Of a stretch of 64,000 nucleotides of DNA, positions 18,896 to 28,538 are shown piece by piece. The DNA comes from an uncultured Ignavibacteriota bacterium (GTDB lineage: Bacteria > Bacteroidota > Ignavibacteria > UBA10030 > UBA8401): positions 62,001 to 126,000 of the forward strand of contig CAISDA010000020.1 of NCBI GenBank assembly GCA_903884005.1. Reading direction: 5' to 3'. The notes under the pieces were generated by a model. It worked only from the letters and a program-made list of their open reading frames with translations, searched no databases and was not told where the DNA came from. The translations under genes and the position numbers were made by a program. Each line of letters opens with the position of its first letter. Position 1 is the stretch's first letter.

Positions 18896-19735
18896 CTATG
18901 TGACAATATCTTTGTTCCTGAACACGAGCACGGTGGCGCTCCACAGACAGACGCTGTATGCACAGAGCGCGCCGCACGATCGTGCGATCTCGATCCAGTC
19001 GATCGGGTCCTTGAATGCCTGCTGCCAGACGTTCATATATGTCGTGAAGAGCCACGGCTTGAATGGTTCGACCGCATCGATCGGCAGATTGGAGATGATG
19101 AAAAAAATGATGATGATCGTCATGGTGGTGATGATCGGGCCGATCGCATTTTCCACCAGTGACGAGATGAAGAACGCCAGAGACGCAACGGTCCACATGG
19201 AAACGATCGCCAGGGCGTATGCCAGGAGGAAGCGCAGCCACAGCTGCGACTCGGGAATAATCGTGACCATGTCCCGGTCGAATGCGACGAGGTCGCCCGA
19301 GCCGAAGATCCACAGACCGAGTCCGAGGCTCAGAAGAGCGATGGACAGGACGAGCAGTTTCGTGTAAAAAAGCGTGACAAGGTATTTTGCGTTCAGGATC
19401 GTGATCCGGGACACCGGCCTGATGAGTATGAGGCGGAACGTGCCGCCGGTTGCTTCGCCCGAGAGCTGGTCTCCGGCAACGAGGCTGATGAGTGCCGGCA
19501 CGTGCACCCAGAGACCGTTCATGATGATCTGCGCGATGAGCCAGCCGTTGAAGAGATTGCCGGTGATGAAAAAATCGGCCGACAGCGCGCGCATCTGGCG
19601 TTCCACGAAACGGCTGCCTTCGAGGTGCATGAGCACCATCACCACCGGAATGAGTATGGCGACGGCGATGAACCCGATGTAGGTCCGCCACTTGGCAAAT
19701 GTTTTAAAGCACTCGTTATAAAGAAGTATCAGCAC
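18896..19735 (-). CDS. ABC-2 type transporter permease
   Basis: About 279 residues if translation starts at GTG 19735. The frame is open to an ATG at 19804, but that would overlap the ATPase gene by 59 bases and add polar residues, while the GTG gives the familiar beginning 'LILLYNECFKTFAKWRTYIG'. Six hydrophobic segments are seen, with 'GDQLSGEATGGTFRLILIRPVSR' between segments 2 and 3, typical of ABC-2 permeases of the NatB/GldF kind. It pairs with the ATPase just upstream to form an exporter or a gliding/secretion-type complex. The substrate is unknown. Confidence 0.85.
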   Translation of the reverse strand: MLILLYNECFKTFAKWRTYIGFIAVAILIPVVMVLMHLEGSRFVERQMRALSADFFITGNLFNGWLIAQIIMNGLWVHVPALISLVAGDQLSGEATGGTFRLILIRPVSRITILNAKYLVTLFYTKLLVLSIALLSLGLGLWIFGSGDLVAFDRDMVTIIPESQLWLRFLLAYALAIVSMWTVASLAFFISSLVENAIGPIITTMTIIIIFFIISNLPIDAVEPFKPWLFTTYMNVWQQAFKDPIDWIEIARSCGALCAYSVCLWSATVLVFRNKDIVT

Positions 19736-19745
19736 GGGACCGTTG

Positions 19746-20663
19746 TCAATTCGTTTCTGTGACAGTGAGGAAATATTCTTCCAATGAATGTTTGGGCTCG
19801 ACACTAAAAATGCTGCAGCCTTCGGCGGCGATGGCCGTAATCATGGCGGGGATCATGGCCGTATCGACGGAGAGAGAGATCGTGTTGTGTGTGATCTGCA
19901 GCGACACGTTCGGAGCAATCCGGCCGATCACCGCGGCTGCCGTCTCCACGGGCTGCACGTGTAACACAAGGCGGTTCGCCTGCGCCTTCAGTAATTCCTC
20001 CACGCTTCCCTGAACGATCATCGTGCCGTTGTTGATGATGGCCATGCGCGTTGCGACCTGTTCCACTTCATTCAACAGATGGGACGAAAGAAACACGGTA
20101 ATGCCCCGTTCGCGCGTAAGCACACGAATCAGGTCGCGCACTTCTTTCATCCCCTGCGGATCGAGTCCGTTGGTGGGTTCGTCCAGGAGTATGAGGTCGG
20201 GCGAACAGAGAAGGGCCTGGGCGATGCCGAGCCGCTGTTTCATTCCGTGCGAGAATGTCTTGACCTTGTCGTATGCGCGGTCCGCCAGGCCGACCAGTTT
20301 CAGTTCTTCAAGCACGCGTGTCTTAGGCGGATTGCTGCCCAGTGTCAGGGAGCCTGCGATCTGCATGTTGTGATAGGCGGAGAGGTACAGATAAAAATCG
20401 GGTTTCTCGACGATGCCTGCAACATTGGCAAGGGCAAGCTCGCGTTTCTTGAGGAGCGAATGGCCGAACAGTTCGACCGTTCCGGTCGTCGGTGCGATGA
20501 GCGAGAGAATCATCCGGATGGTCGTGCTCTTCCCGGCACCGTTCGGTCCCAGGAAGCCGAAGACGTCGCCGCGCCGCACTTCGAGGTTGATATCGTTGGC
20601 GGCCCAGCGGTGTCCGAATTTTTTTCCGAGATTCTCCGTGCGGAGCACGACATCGTTCGCCAT
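19746..20663 (-). CDS. ABC transporter ATP-binding protein
   Basis: 305 residues from ATG 20663. Walker A 'GPNGAGKST' near residue 40, the signature 'FSHGMKQRLGIAQ', Walker B 'LILLDEPTNGLDPQG' and the switch His in 'FLSSHLLNEV' are all intact, followed by an 80-residue C-terminal extension usual in CcmA/NatA-type ATPases. It powers the permease encoded 10 bases downstream. The CsgG-like gene ends 13 bases upstream, so they are likely one transcript. Confidence 0.93.
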   Translation of the reverse strand: MANDVVLRTENLGKKFGHRWAANDINLEVRRGDVFGFLGPNGAGKSTTIRMILSLIAPTTGTVELFGHSLLKKRELALANVAGIVEKPDFYLYLSAYHNMQIAGSLTLGSNPPKTRVLEELKLVGLADRAYDKVKTFSHGMKQRLGIAQALLCSPDLILLDEPTNGLDPQGMKEVRDLIRVLTRERGITVFLSSHLLNEVEQVATRMAIINNGTMIVQGSVEELLKAQANRLVLHVQPVETAAAVIGRIAPNVSLQITHNTISLSVDTAMIPAMITAIAAEGCSIFSVEPKHSLEEYFLTVTETN

Positions 20664-20676
20664 AGAGATTTTCTGA

Positions 20677-21567
20677 TTATTTCATTTCGCGAAGGACGTC
20701 TGTGGTTTTGAAGTCCTTGCCGACGGCGATCGTGGCTTTTGCCGCTTTGCCGCGCAGCGCATCTTCCGTGACTTTCACCGAGCCGATCTGTGTCTCTTCG
20801 GCTCCCATTGATAATCCGGTGTCGGGATCTTTCACCTCTTCACCGATGCGGAAGACGCCGAACACCATGTCCACTTTCACTCCGCCTTCAGAGCCCGGTT
20901 TCATCAGGATCGTTCCGTCGGCGTTCATTTTCAGAATGCGTCCCATCCACGGAAGTTTTTCCAAATTTTTGGTGATCAATGCCACGCAGCCGTCCACCGC
21001 CTGGCGTGTGGCTTTGCCGATGTCCGTATCGTCCCAGGCGCTGTGGTCGTTGAAGTCGATGCCCTCGGTTCGCACGCTCAAGCCGGTGGTGGATTCGCTT
21101 CCTTCTTCGGTTTCGGTCGCGATGATCTCGCCGGTGGTCGTGTTGACGAGGCGGATGTCCACCACGGCGCGCGCGGTTTTCCGGGTGACGCCGCCGCCGA
21201 ACAGGGCGATGCCGCCGGAGATGGTATTTTCTTTCGTGCCGAACTCGGTGATGCTGCCGACTACCAGCAGTTCAACGCCCAGCAGCTTGCCGACCTTCGG
21301 CGCGGTTTCGGCCGTGACGAGGCCGCTTTCGCCGAGTTTCTGTTCGTCCAGCACGCGGTCCAGTTCCTGGCGCTCCATCACCATGAACTTGCCGGATTTC
21401 ACGAGCGCCGTCGCAAGCATGTCGGCAACGCCCTGGCCCAGGTTGTGGTATCCGTGCCCGCTGCGGTCTTCAAAACGGGAGACAGCCAGACGTTTTTTCA
21501 ATTGAGCGTCTGTCTGTGTTGAGAACAGCAGGGAGAGCACGAGTGCGGAGAGAAGTGTTCGTTGCAT
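20677..21567 (-). CDS. CsgG-family lipoprotein-like protein
   Basis: 296 residues from ATG 21567, with GGAGG 7-8 bases upstream and a signal peptide (MQRTLLSALVLSLLFSTQTDAQ). The longer open frame to 21669 crosses a likely promoter. The CsgG core is clear: 'RLAVSRFEDRSGHGYHNLGQ', 'FMVMERQELDRVLDEQKLGE', 'GKLLGVELLVVGSITEFG' and 'ARAVVDIRLVNTTTGEIIAT'. CsgG forms the outer-membrane curli secretion pore in E. coli, but many relatives only share the fold. Here no curli subunits are near and no lipobox Cys is visible, so a periplasmic envelope role is safer. A C-terminal 70-residue beta domain ('PGSEGGVKVDMVFGVFRIGE') is added. It is the first gene of the leftward operon. Confidence 0.8.
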   Translation of the reverse strand: MQRTLLSALVLSLLFSTQTDAQLKKRLAVSRFEDRSGHGYHNLGQGVADMLATALVKSGKFMVMERQELDRVLDEQKLGESGLVTAETAPKVGKLLGVELLVVGSITEFGTKENTISGGIALFGGGVTRKTARAVVDIRLVNTTTGEIIATETEEGSESTTGLSVRTEGIDFNDHSAWDDTDIGKATRQAVDGCVALITKNLEKLPWMGRILKMNADGTILMKPGSEGGVKVDMVFGVFRIGEEVKDPDTGLSMGAEETQIGSVKVTEDALRGKAAKATIAVGKDFKTTDVLREMK

Positions 21568-21878
21568 GTTGCATACCTCCATAGAGTGAAGTAGGACATG
21601 TGATCGAAGTGGAATGATGAATTGAATATAGAGAGTTTCCAAACGAGAATCAAACGACGCTAGACACACACCGGTAACACGCTGGGCCCGGGTGCGGGCT
21701 CTGCGAAAACGCCGGCGATTCGTGCGTACTCAAACACGAAGCATCGCACACCTTCCGCAATACAATTCCGCGCCGTTCCTATATACTTCCGGAAAGGCCT
21801 TTGACTTTTGCTGAACAAAGGCTTACACTATGGCAGAACCGAGCACAGCCCTTTTCTCACCATCGACAGAGTGCAGAC
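21568..21878. other. Divergent promoter region
   Basis: This gap of 311 bases separates the leftward CsgG-like operon from the rightward beta-helix gene. It contains the promoter candidate at 21625-21653 and no supported gene. The frame upstream of 21879 is open from 21801, but its residues do not look like a signal peptide. Confidence 0.6.
21625..21653 (-). promoter_or_regulatory. Sigma70-like promoter of the CsgG-ABC-MFS operon
   Basis: On the minus strand TTGATT (21648-21653) and TATATT (21625-21630) are exactly 17 bases apart. The leader to the ATG at 21567 would be about 50 bases and includes the GGAGG site. Confidence 0.5.
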
Positions 21879-24140
21879 ATGACCATACCCCGATTCGGTA
21901 TTTCGCTTTTCGTTTGTGCATGGCTGCTGGCCTCCATGCTTTCCTCTCAAACAAAATTCTATGTTGCAAACAATGGGAACGACCGGTGGTCGGGAGCTCT
22001 ACCGGCACCCGATGTGTCGCGGACGGATGGACCGTTCGCCACGCTTGGGCGGGCTGCGGCGGCGGTGGCTGAACTGCAGCATGGCCCCGCGAAACGCGCA
22101 CACGGGAATGCGGCGGCGCCGGATCGGCCTGTGAGCGTGGAGGTGCGCGGCGGTACGTATGACCTGCGCTCATCGCTCGTATTGACAAATCTGTCTCATG
22201 TGGACTGGCGTCCGTATCGCAGCGAAAAGGTCACGATCACCGGGGGCACGGCACTGCCGGCATATTTGGCACTTCGCGATCCTGCCATACGGGCATTGAT
22301 ACGGCCGGCGCTGCGCGATTCGATTGTGGAGATCGACCTGAAGGCCAACGGTATAGCGGATGCGGGCGACATACTTCCGCGCGGCGGACCGGCGCTGCAA
22401 TTGTTCCTCGGCGGCCGCGAGATGCCGCTCGTGCGGTATCCGAAGGAAGGCTGGCTGCACATCGCCGATGTGCCTCAATCGGGCGACTCGCTCTATAACA
22501 AGGGGCTCGACCGCGAACGCAGATTCAACAACGTGCCGGTGGGCAGGCATTACGGTCGGATCACCTACGACACCGAGCGGCCCGGCGAATGGTCCGGGCT
22601 CAATGAAATGTACATGCAGGGATACTGGACGTGGGATTGGAGCGATTCGTTTCAGAAGGTCAAACAGCTGCATCCCGACAAACACGAGATCGAGATCAGG
22701 GAACCTCATCATTGGTACGGCTACACCAGGAATCAGCGCTACTGTTTTTTCAACGTGCTTGAAGAACTCACCGTGCCGGGTGAATGGTGCATCAACCGCG
22801 CGTCGGGGAAATTGTATTTTTATCCGCCTTCGCCAATGGCGCTTCGTACGGCCGGCGCCGCCGGCGACGGTGAATTGCGCGCGTCCGTGCTCGCAGATCC
22901 GATGATCATTATGGATAGCTGCCGCGATGTGAGCGTGGAAGGATTCACGATCGTCGAGTCTCGCGGCAAAGGCATTGTGATCAGAGGCGGTGCGAATTGC
23001 AGAGTGAGCAGGTGCGAGCTGGCGCATCTTGGCGATTGTGCTGTGGTGATCGAACGGGGCATGCACAATGGGATCAGCGGCTGCACGCTGCACGATCTGG
23101 CGCTCGGTGCGGTGTTGCTCGGCGGCGGTGACCGCGAATCGCTCACTCCGGCCGGAAATTTCGCCGAGAACAATCACATTCATCATTTCAGCCAATGGCT
23201 CCGCACGGGACAGTACGCGGTGAACATGACCGGTGTCGGAAACCGCATCGCGCACAATCTGATCCACGATGCGCCGTTCGAAGCGATCTATCTTTCCGGC
23301 AACGATCACATCGTCGAATTCAACGAGGTGCACCACGTGACGCAGGAATCGGGAGATGCCGGCGCGCTGCATACCGGTCGCGACTGGACGTGGCGGGGCA
23401 ACATCATTCGGTACAATTATTTTCATCACCTGCAGGGCAACGGGCTGCACGGCGTGATGGGCGTGTATCTGGACGATTGGGCGAGCGGCTTTACCGTGAC
23501 GGGGAACGTGTTCTACAAGGCCGGGCGCGCAACGCTCATCGGCGGAGGACGCGACAACATCGTCGAGAATAACGTCTATGTGGAATGCTCGCCGTCGATC
23601 CACGTAGACGCGCGGGGACTCGGGTGGGCGAGCTATTATTTTACCGGAGCGGAGCGTGACCTGTTCAAAAAAATGGACGCGATGAAGTACTCGCAGCCTC
23701 CGTTCAGCACGCGATATCCGGAACTCCTGACGATCTACACGGATGACCCCGCCCTGCCGAAACACAATATCATACGCAACAATGTGTCGTTCGGCGGCAG
23801 ATTCATGGATGTATACGACTATCACGCATTCGATTTTTCGATCGTCGACGTGAGCAACAACGTGATCGCCGATAGTGCAGTCATGCGCCGGCGCGACGCA
23901 GGATTGACCGGGTGGGACCCGTACTATCTCAACATCGATTATACGGAGGGGTATCACACGTACACGAACCGCGACTCGTCCATCAGGGCCGAACTGCGCG
24001 GGAACGTGTTCCCGGACCGGACGCCGTTCGCCGCCGATGGGCCCGAGGGCCGATTTACGGTGAAGAAGGAGTTTCGAACCGCAATCGCCGGATTCAGGGA
24101 TATCCCATTCGAGCACATAGGACTGCTGCCGAAAGAATGA
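21879..24140 (+). CDS. Secreted right-handed beta-helix protein, possibly a glycoside hydrolase
   Basis: 753 residues from ATG 21879, giving a signal peptide (MTIPRFGISLFVCAWLLASM). The front part has the pattern of polysaccharide-acting beta-helix proteins: 'YVANNGNDRWSGALPAPDVS' and 'DGPFATLGRAAAAV', then 'GEWCINRASGKLYFYPP'. Residues 340-620 hold the coils ('GNRIAHNLIHDAPFEAIYLS', 'NIIRYNYFHHLQGNGLHGV', 'VYLDDWASGFTVTGNVFYKA'). This set is reminiscent of GH141-like enzymes, but I cannot confirm catalytic residues. There is no T9SS tail, so it is probably periplasmic or exported otherwise. It stands alone. Confidence 0.8.
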   Translation: MTIPRFGISLFVCAWLLASMLSSQTKFYVANNGNDRWSGALPAPDVSRTDGPFATLGRAAAAVAELQHGPAKRAHGNAAAPDRPVSVEVRGGTYDLRSSLVLTNLSHVDWRPYRSEKVTITGGTALPAYLALRDPAIRALIRPALRDSIVEIDLKANGIADAGDILPRGGPALQLFLGGREMPLVRYPKEGWLHIADVPQSGDSLYNKGLDRERRFNNVPVGRHYGRITYDTERPGEWSGLNEMYMQGYWTWDWSDSFQKVKQLHPDKHEIEIREPHHWYGYTRNQRYCFFNVLEELTVPGEWCINRASGKLYFYPPSPMALRTAGAAGDGELRASVLADPMIIMDSCRDVSVEGFTIVESRGKGIVIRGGANCRVSRCELAHLGDCAVVIERGMHNGISGCTLHDLALGAVLLGGGDRESLTPAGNFAENNHIHHFSQWLRTGQYAVNMTGVGNRIAHNLIHDAPFEAIYLSGNDHIVEFNEVHHVTQESGDAGALHTGRDWTWRGNIIRYNYFHHLQGNGLHGVMGVYLDDWASGFTVTGNVFYKAGRATLIGGGRDNIVENNVYVECSPSIHVDARGLGWASYYFTGAERDLFKKMDAMKYSQPPFSTRYPELLTIYTDDPALPKHNIIRNNVSFGGRFMDVYDYHAFDFSIVDVSNNVIADSAVMRRRDAGLTGWDPYYLNIDYTEGYHTYTNRDSSIRAELRGNVFPDRTPFAADGPEGRFTVKKEFRTAIAGFRDIPFEHIGLLPKE

Positions 24141-24387
24141 CGGAGGCAACAGCGCCGCCGGGAGGTGCCGCTCCCGCCTCAGGCGATGCGCTGCAGGCGG
24201 GATGTGCTCTTGCCCTGCGGGCTGACGCTGTGAGCGCCTCATGAAATAAGTCGTCGTTCCAACATTCTCGTTCTTTGGAGGTGAATTATAGGTTTGTATT
24301 GTGTATATTATAGCGGATAGGGATGCGCACATAGATGAGAGGCGCGCCCAGAGGGATAGCTCTTTCATTTTATGTAAGGAATCGCAC

Positions 24388-26043
24388 GTGATAAAAAAAA
24401 TATTCAAGGATTTACGCAGTTGGTATCGCAAAACAATTCGAGGGCCACAGAAAGAACTTGTTGCAGGACCGATAGCCGGCGGAGAGAAAAAAACAGAACC
24501 TCATCGCGAACGCGCACCCCGTAAACCATACGCAAAGCAGGAACGCAAGCCATCAGCGGGACGCACTACCGAACGCACCACCGAACGCAGCCCTTCAGCG
24601 GCACACACCACCGAACGCCGCCCTTCAACGGCGCGCACCACCGAACGCAATCCCTCGGATGTCGCAGGACCGGCGAAAAAAGTTGTCGCCGCGCGCCGCG
24701 CCAATGAAGCATGGGACCCTGTGGAATATAAAGTGCCCATTGTTGACGGCAAGACGCGCTTTCACGACATGGATCTGCCCGAGTCGATCATGCATGCGAT
24801 CTTCCTTCTCGGCTTTCAATACTGCACGCCGATACAGGCGGAGCTGCTGCCGAAGACGCTCGCCGGCCAGGATTCGACCGGAAGAGCGCAGACAGGCACG
24901 GGGAAAAGCGCCGCATTTCTTATCGGCATCCTCACGCACATATTGCGCAACCCGCTCGGCGAGAAGCGCAAGAAGGGCACACCGCGAGCACTGATCCTGG
25001 CGCCGACGCGCGAACTGGTGATGCAGATACACAAGGATGCGGAAGGATTCGCGATCTTTACCGATGCCACAATTCTGTCGCTCGTCGGCGGCATGGATTA
25101 TGAAAAACAAAAGGTGCGCCTGGAGCGCGAATACATAGACATCGTTGTCGCAACGCCGGGACGCTTGCTCGACTTCCAGAAGAAGGGTATCCTTGACCTG
25201 GGCCGGGTGGAGATCATGGTCATCGACGAAGCGGACCGCATGCTGGACATGGGGTTCATTCCCGATGTGCGTCGCATCATCGAAAGCACGCCTCCCAAGG
25301 CGAAACGCCAGACGATGCTCTTCAGCGCGACGATCACGGCGGATGTCCGCAATCTCGCATCGCGCTGGACAAAAGACATGAGCGTTGTAGAGATCGAGCC
25401 CGAACAGGTTGCGGTCGATACGATCGACCAGCAGGTGTACATCTGCACGAAATCGGAAAAATTCATGCTGCTCTATAACATGATCACCAAGCAGAACCTC
25501 GAACGCGTTGTGGTGTTCAGCAACAGGCGCGACGAGACGCTGCGCCTTCGCGACAAGCTCGCCTCGCACGGCATTTCGTGCGTGCTCTTGTCCGGCGATG
25601 TCACACAGGATCAGCGCATCAAGCGGCTCGAGAGTTTCCGCGACGGCAAGGTGCGGGTGCTCGTGGCCACAGACGTTGCGGCGCGCGGCATACACATCGA
25701 AGGCGTCAGCCACGTCGTCAATTACAAGCTTCCCGACAATCCCGAAGATTACGTGCATCGCATCGGCAGAACAGGCCGTGCGGGCGCGAACGGCATTTCG
25801 GTGAGCTTTGCGGACGAGGATGATTCGTACGAACTGCCGAAGATCGAAGAATACATCGGGCGCAAACTGGAATGCCTGTATCCGAAGCCGGAGTGGCTCG
25901 AAGCGGTGCCGGCGGCGACGTCCAAGGAAAAATCGACGGACAATCAGAGCCAACAACACCGTGAACGGTTTCCCCGTTCAGGACCGCCGCGTTCGGGCGG
26001 CCCGCGCCGCAGCGGACCTCCCCGCGGCAGGCCGCGTGCGTGA
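24388..26043 (+). CDS. DEAD-box RNA helicase with repeat-rich N-terminus
   Basis: 551 residues from GTG 24388, which has AAGGA 7 bases before it. The frame opens at 24301 but lacks a site there. All helicase motifs are present: Q motif '[10 protein letters not shown]', motif I 'AQTGTGKS', Ia 'PTRELV', Ib 'TPGR', II 'DEAD', III 'SAT', V '[10 protein letters not shown]' and VI '[10 protein letters not shown]'. It is close in style to RhlB-type helicases, which unwind RNA during decay or ribosome assembly. The first 110 residues are basic, with a 10-residue unit of the form TTERxPSxAx repeated about three times (DNA 24565-24660). The tail is rich in Ser-Gly-Pro-Arg, likely for RNA binding. Confidence 0.93.
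   Translation: MIKKIFKDLRSWYRKTIRGPQKELVAGPIAGGEKKTEPHRERAPRKPYAKQERKPSAGRTTERTTERSPSAAHTTERRPSTARTTERNPSDVAGPAKKVVAARRANEAWDPVEYKVPIVDGKTRFHDMDLPESIMHAIFLLGFQYCTPIQAELLPKTLAGQDSTGRAQTGTGKSAAFLIGILTHILRNPLGEKRKKGTPRALILAPTRELVMQIHKDAEGFAIFTDATILSLVGGMDYEKQKVRLEREYIDIVVATPGRLLDFQKKGILDLGRVEIMVIDEADRMLDMGFIPDVRRIIESTPPKAKRQTMLFSATITADVRNLASRWTKDMSVVEIEPEQVAVDTIDQQVYICTKSEKFMLLYNMITKQNLERVVVFSNRRDETLRLRDKLASHGISCVLLSGDVTQDQRIKRLESFRDGKVRVLVATDVAARGIHIEGVSHVVNYKLPDNPEDYVHRIGRTGRAGANGISVSFADEDDSYELPKIEEYIGRKLECLYPKPEWLEAVPAATSKEKSTDNQSQQHRERFPRSGPPRSGGPRRSGPPRGRPRA
24565..24660. repeat. 30-base tandem repeat inside the helicase gene
   Basis: About three diverged copies of a 30-base unit built on CACCACCGAACGC code for the TTERxPSxAx repeats in the disordered N-terminal region. 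Copy number could vary between strains without breaking the frame. Confidence 0.6.
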
Positions 26044-26126
26044 TCGTCTGCGCCGCACTTTTTTCCCGAAGTAACTCGCTGCCGTTGCATCGGTGCGCAT
26101 GTAGGGTGAAATGGTATTGTGCGAGA

Positions 26127-26147
26127 GGGCGAGCTAACAGCTCGCCC
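26127..26147. repeat. GGGCGAGA hairpin repeat, copy 2
   Basis: Nine-base perfect arms GGGCGAGCT (26127-26135) and AGCTCGCCC (26139-26147) enclose a 3-base loop, followed by TACACGCACC. The change AG to GC in both arms keeps pairing, so the stem and not only the sequence is conserved. Confidence 0.75.
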
Positions 26148-26185
26148 TACACGCACCACATGTGCCGCCGAGTATTTCCATAGCA

Positions 26186-26206
26186 GGGCGAGATGGTATC
26201 TCGTCC
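26186..26206. repeat. GGGCGAGA hairpin repeat, copy 3 (inverted orientation)
   Basis: Arms GGGCGAGAT (26186-26194) and ATCTCGTCC (26198-26206) pair with one G-T. On the minus strand the flank reads AAACTTGCGCCGCTTCGC before the hairpin, matching the flank of copy 4 at 33715. The repeat unit is therefore about 55-60 bases long and is found in both orientations. Confidence 0.7.
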
Positions 26207-26427
26207 GCTCGAGCGAAGCGGCGCAAGTTTCGGTATAGTTGCTTTAGAACACGATGAGTCACCATTTATTGTCACGCCTGCGCTCCCGCGCGGGCGTTCT
26301 GTCATGCGGTCGTGTTGCAGTGTAATGCGCTCTTCGGCGATGGCCTGAGTTCCGCTCACTTTGCCGTCCCGCAGAGATCTGAGGACTTGCAGGTTGTCAA
26401 TCCTCTTCACATTATTATTCTTGAACG

Positions 26428-28512
26428 ATGAAACAACTCACGATTATTGTACTGCTCGCTGGATGGTGTATGACACTCAACTCACAAACGTCCGCGCCGG
26501 TGAAGCCGGAGTGGATGAAGGATGCGGTCACGCGTTCCGTTCAGGCGCTCACCGCCCGCTGCGGCGAAGCACAGCGCGCGCACATTCAGCAGGGCGTTAA
26601 CCAGGCGGCTGAATTTTGGCGCACGGACGACGGCGATGCCGCGGCATTCGCCGCCTTTATTGACACGCATTTTGCCGGCACCCCCGCCGCGCACGATACG
26701 ATGTTTGTCCGGTTTCAAACGCTGCTCGAACAGCTGGACGGACACATGGCGGAAATAGGCCGCGAGTTCCGCCAGCAAAGCGATCTCGAGCTCGGTCCGC
26801 TCATGCCGTTCGACGAACTGTTCGCCGGCTACGACGCCTCGGCCCACATCAACGACGATTTTTTTTCGAATAAAATCGCCTTCAGCGTGCTGTTGAATTT
26901 TCCTCTGACGACGCTCGACGAGCGGCTCGCGCAGGGCGATCGGTGGACGCGCCGCCAATGGGCTGAAACCAAACTTGCGCAGCGTTTCTCAAAACGCATT
27001 CCCGCAGAGGTGTCGCTGGCGATCGCGCAGGCGTCGTCGGAAGCCGATGCCTACATCGCCGGGTACAACATTTGGATGCATCATCTCGTCAACGTCAAGG
27101 GAGAGCGCCTTTTTCCGGCGAAACTTCGGCTGTTATCCCATTGGAACCTTCGCGACGAAATCAAGGCAGACTATGCCGACGGCGCATCCGGACTTGAAAA
27201 GCAGCGCACCATACAGCGCGTCATGGAAACGATCGTCACACAGTCCATTCCGGCAATCGTCGTGAACAATCCGCATGTGGACTGGAATCCGTTCACCAAT
27301 GTGGTGACGCCGGCCTCAGTGAACGATGCGGGAACGCCGGTGCCGGCGGGCCAGGTGGTCCGCGCCGATGCCGAACCGAACACGCGCTATGCGACGCTCC
27401 TGAAGACATTCCGGGCGTCGATGAAGGCCGACCAGTATTCGCCGACTGCGCCGTCGCTCATTGCGCGCAGGTTCAATGAAGACCGCCAGCTTCCGGAACC
27501 GCGTGTAAAAAAAATGCTTGAAGATGTGCTCACCTCTCCGCTTGCCGGGGAGATCGGCGCCATGATCGCACGGCGCCTCGGCCGTCCGCTCGAACCGTTC
27601 GACATCTGGTACAACGGATTCCGCCCGCGCTCGAACTATTCGGAAAGCGACCTCGACAAGATCGTGTCGAAAAAATATCCCGATGCCGCCGCGTACGCGA
27701 AGGCCATCCCTTCGATGCTCGTGAAGCTCGGCTTTACGAAGGAACGCGCGCGCTATCTCGCCGCGCACATCGCCGTCGACCCGGCCCGCGGTTCGGGACA
27801 CGCAATGGGCGCTTCCATGCGCGGCGTGCCGGCGCATCTTCGGACGCGCATTGAAAAAGGCGGGATGAACTATAAGGGATTCAACATCGCCGTTCACGAG
27901 ATGGGCCACAACGTTGAACAGACGTTCTCGCTCAACAATATCGACTATACCATGCTGCAGGGCGTGCCGAACACGGCATTCACCGAAGCCATCGCATTCG
28001 TCTTCCAGGCGAACGATATGAAGGTGCTCGGCCTTTCGTCGGCCGATCCGCAGGCTGAGGCGCTCAAAGCGGTGAACGACTATTGGATGGCATTTGAAAT
28101 TGCAGGAGTTGCGCTTGTGGACATGAACGTCTGGCATTGGATGTACGACCACCCCTCGGCCACGCCGGCCGAATTGAATGCGGCAACGCAGACGATCGCG
28201 AAGGAGATCTGGAATACGTTCTACGCTCCGATCTTCAACCGGCGTGACGTGCTGCTGCTCGGCGTGTACTCGCACATGATCCACTCGTTCCTGTATCTGC
28301 CCGATTATCCGCTCGGCCACATGATCGCATTCCAGATCGAAGCCCAAATCAAACAGGCGGGCAATCTCGGCATGGAAGTCGAACGCATGGCGAAAATAGG
28401 CGCCATCGCCCCCGATCTCTGGATGATGCAGGCAACGGGAAAACGTGTCGGACCCGAAGCGCTGCTCGAGGCCGCTGCGGCGGCTGTGGCACAGATCAAA
28501 ACGCTCAAATAG
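26428..28512 (+). CDS. Secreted M3-like zinc metallopeptidase
   Basis: 694 residues with signal peptide MKQLTIIVLLAGWCMTLNSQ. The zinc motif HEMGH lies near residue 490 ('NIAVHEMGHNVEQTFSLN'). A Glu 27 residues after it in 'VPNTAFTEAIAFVF' is spaced and framed like the third ligand of M3 (thimet/oligopeptidase F) enzymes, where the run is usually 'VPRDFVEFPSQ'. The rest is mainly helical. The overall sequence does not match common M3 members well, so this is a divergent subfamily, probably cleaving peptides in the periplasm. It leads an operon with the GH13 enzyme and the S41 peptidase (gaps 26 and 20 bases). Confidence 0.75.
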   Translation: MKQLTIIVLLAGWCMTLNSQTSAPVKPEWMKDAVTRSVQALTARCGEAQRAHIQQGVNQAAEFWRTDDGDAAAFAAFIDTHFAGTPAAHDTMFVRFQTLLEQLDGHMAEIGREFRQQSDLELGPLMPFDELFAGYDASAHINDDFFSNKIAFSVLLNFPLTTLDERLAQGDRWTRRQWAETKLAQRFSKRIPAEVSLAIAQASSEADAYIAGYNIWMHHLVNVKGERLFPAKLRLLSHWNLRDEIKADYADGASGLEKQRTIQRVMETIVTQSIPAIVVNNPHVDWNPFTNVVTPASVNDAGTPVPAGQVVRADAEPNTRYATLLKTFRASMKADQYSPTAPSLIARRFNEDRQLPEPRVKKMLEDVLTSPLAGEIGAMIARRLGRPLEPFDIWYNGFRPRSNYSESDLDKIVSKKYPDAAAYAKAIPSMLVKLGFTKERARYLAAHIAVDPARGSGHAMGASMRGVPAHLRTRIEKGGMNYKGFNIAVHEMGHNVEQTFSLNNIDYTMLQGVPNTAFTEAIAFVFQANDMKVLGLSSADPQAEALKAVNDYWMAFEIAGVALVDMNVWHWMYDHPSATPAELNAATQTIAKEIWNTFYAPIFNRRDVLLLGVYSHMIHSFLYLPDYPLGHMIAFQIEAQIKQAGNLGMEVERMAKIGAIAPDLWMMQATGKRVGPEALLEAAAAAVAQIKTLK

Positions 28513-28538
28513 AAACGTCGTATTCATTACATACTCCA

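Larger units (their letters stand above)
26044..26427. other. Gene-free gap with two GGGCGAGA hairpins
   Basis: 384 bases between the helicase and the zinc peptidase. It contains the hairpins at 26127-26147 and 26186-26206 and a third, more degraded GGGTGAAATGGTAT stretch near 26103. A leftward open frame (26147-26410) has no ribosome site and runs through the repeats, so I do not call it. Confidence 0.6.

Noticed and set aside
19736-19804. Longer start of the ABC permease at ATG 19804
   Set aside because: It would overlap the ATPase gene by 59 bases and add a polar leader that is atypical for ABC-2 permeases.
22170-24431. Minus-strand open frame of 753 codons opposite the beta-helix gene
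   Set aside because: It mirrors the true gene, is rich in His, Arg and Val in the way antisense frames of GC-rich genes are, and has no ribosome site or domain.
24565-24660. Possible CRISPR array
   Set aside because: The 30-base repeats are contiguous, in frame and without spacers; they code for protein repeats in the helicase.
26147-26410. Small minus-strand gene of 87 codons
   Set aside because: It has no ribosome site and its second half is made of the GGGCGAGA repeat and its flank.
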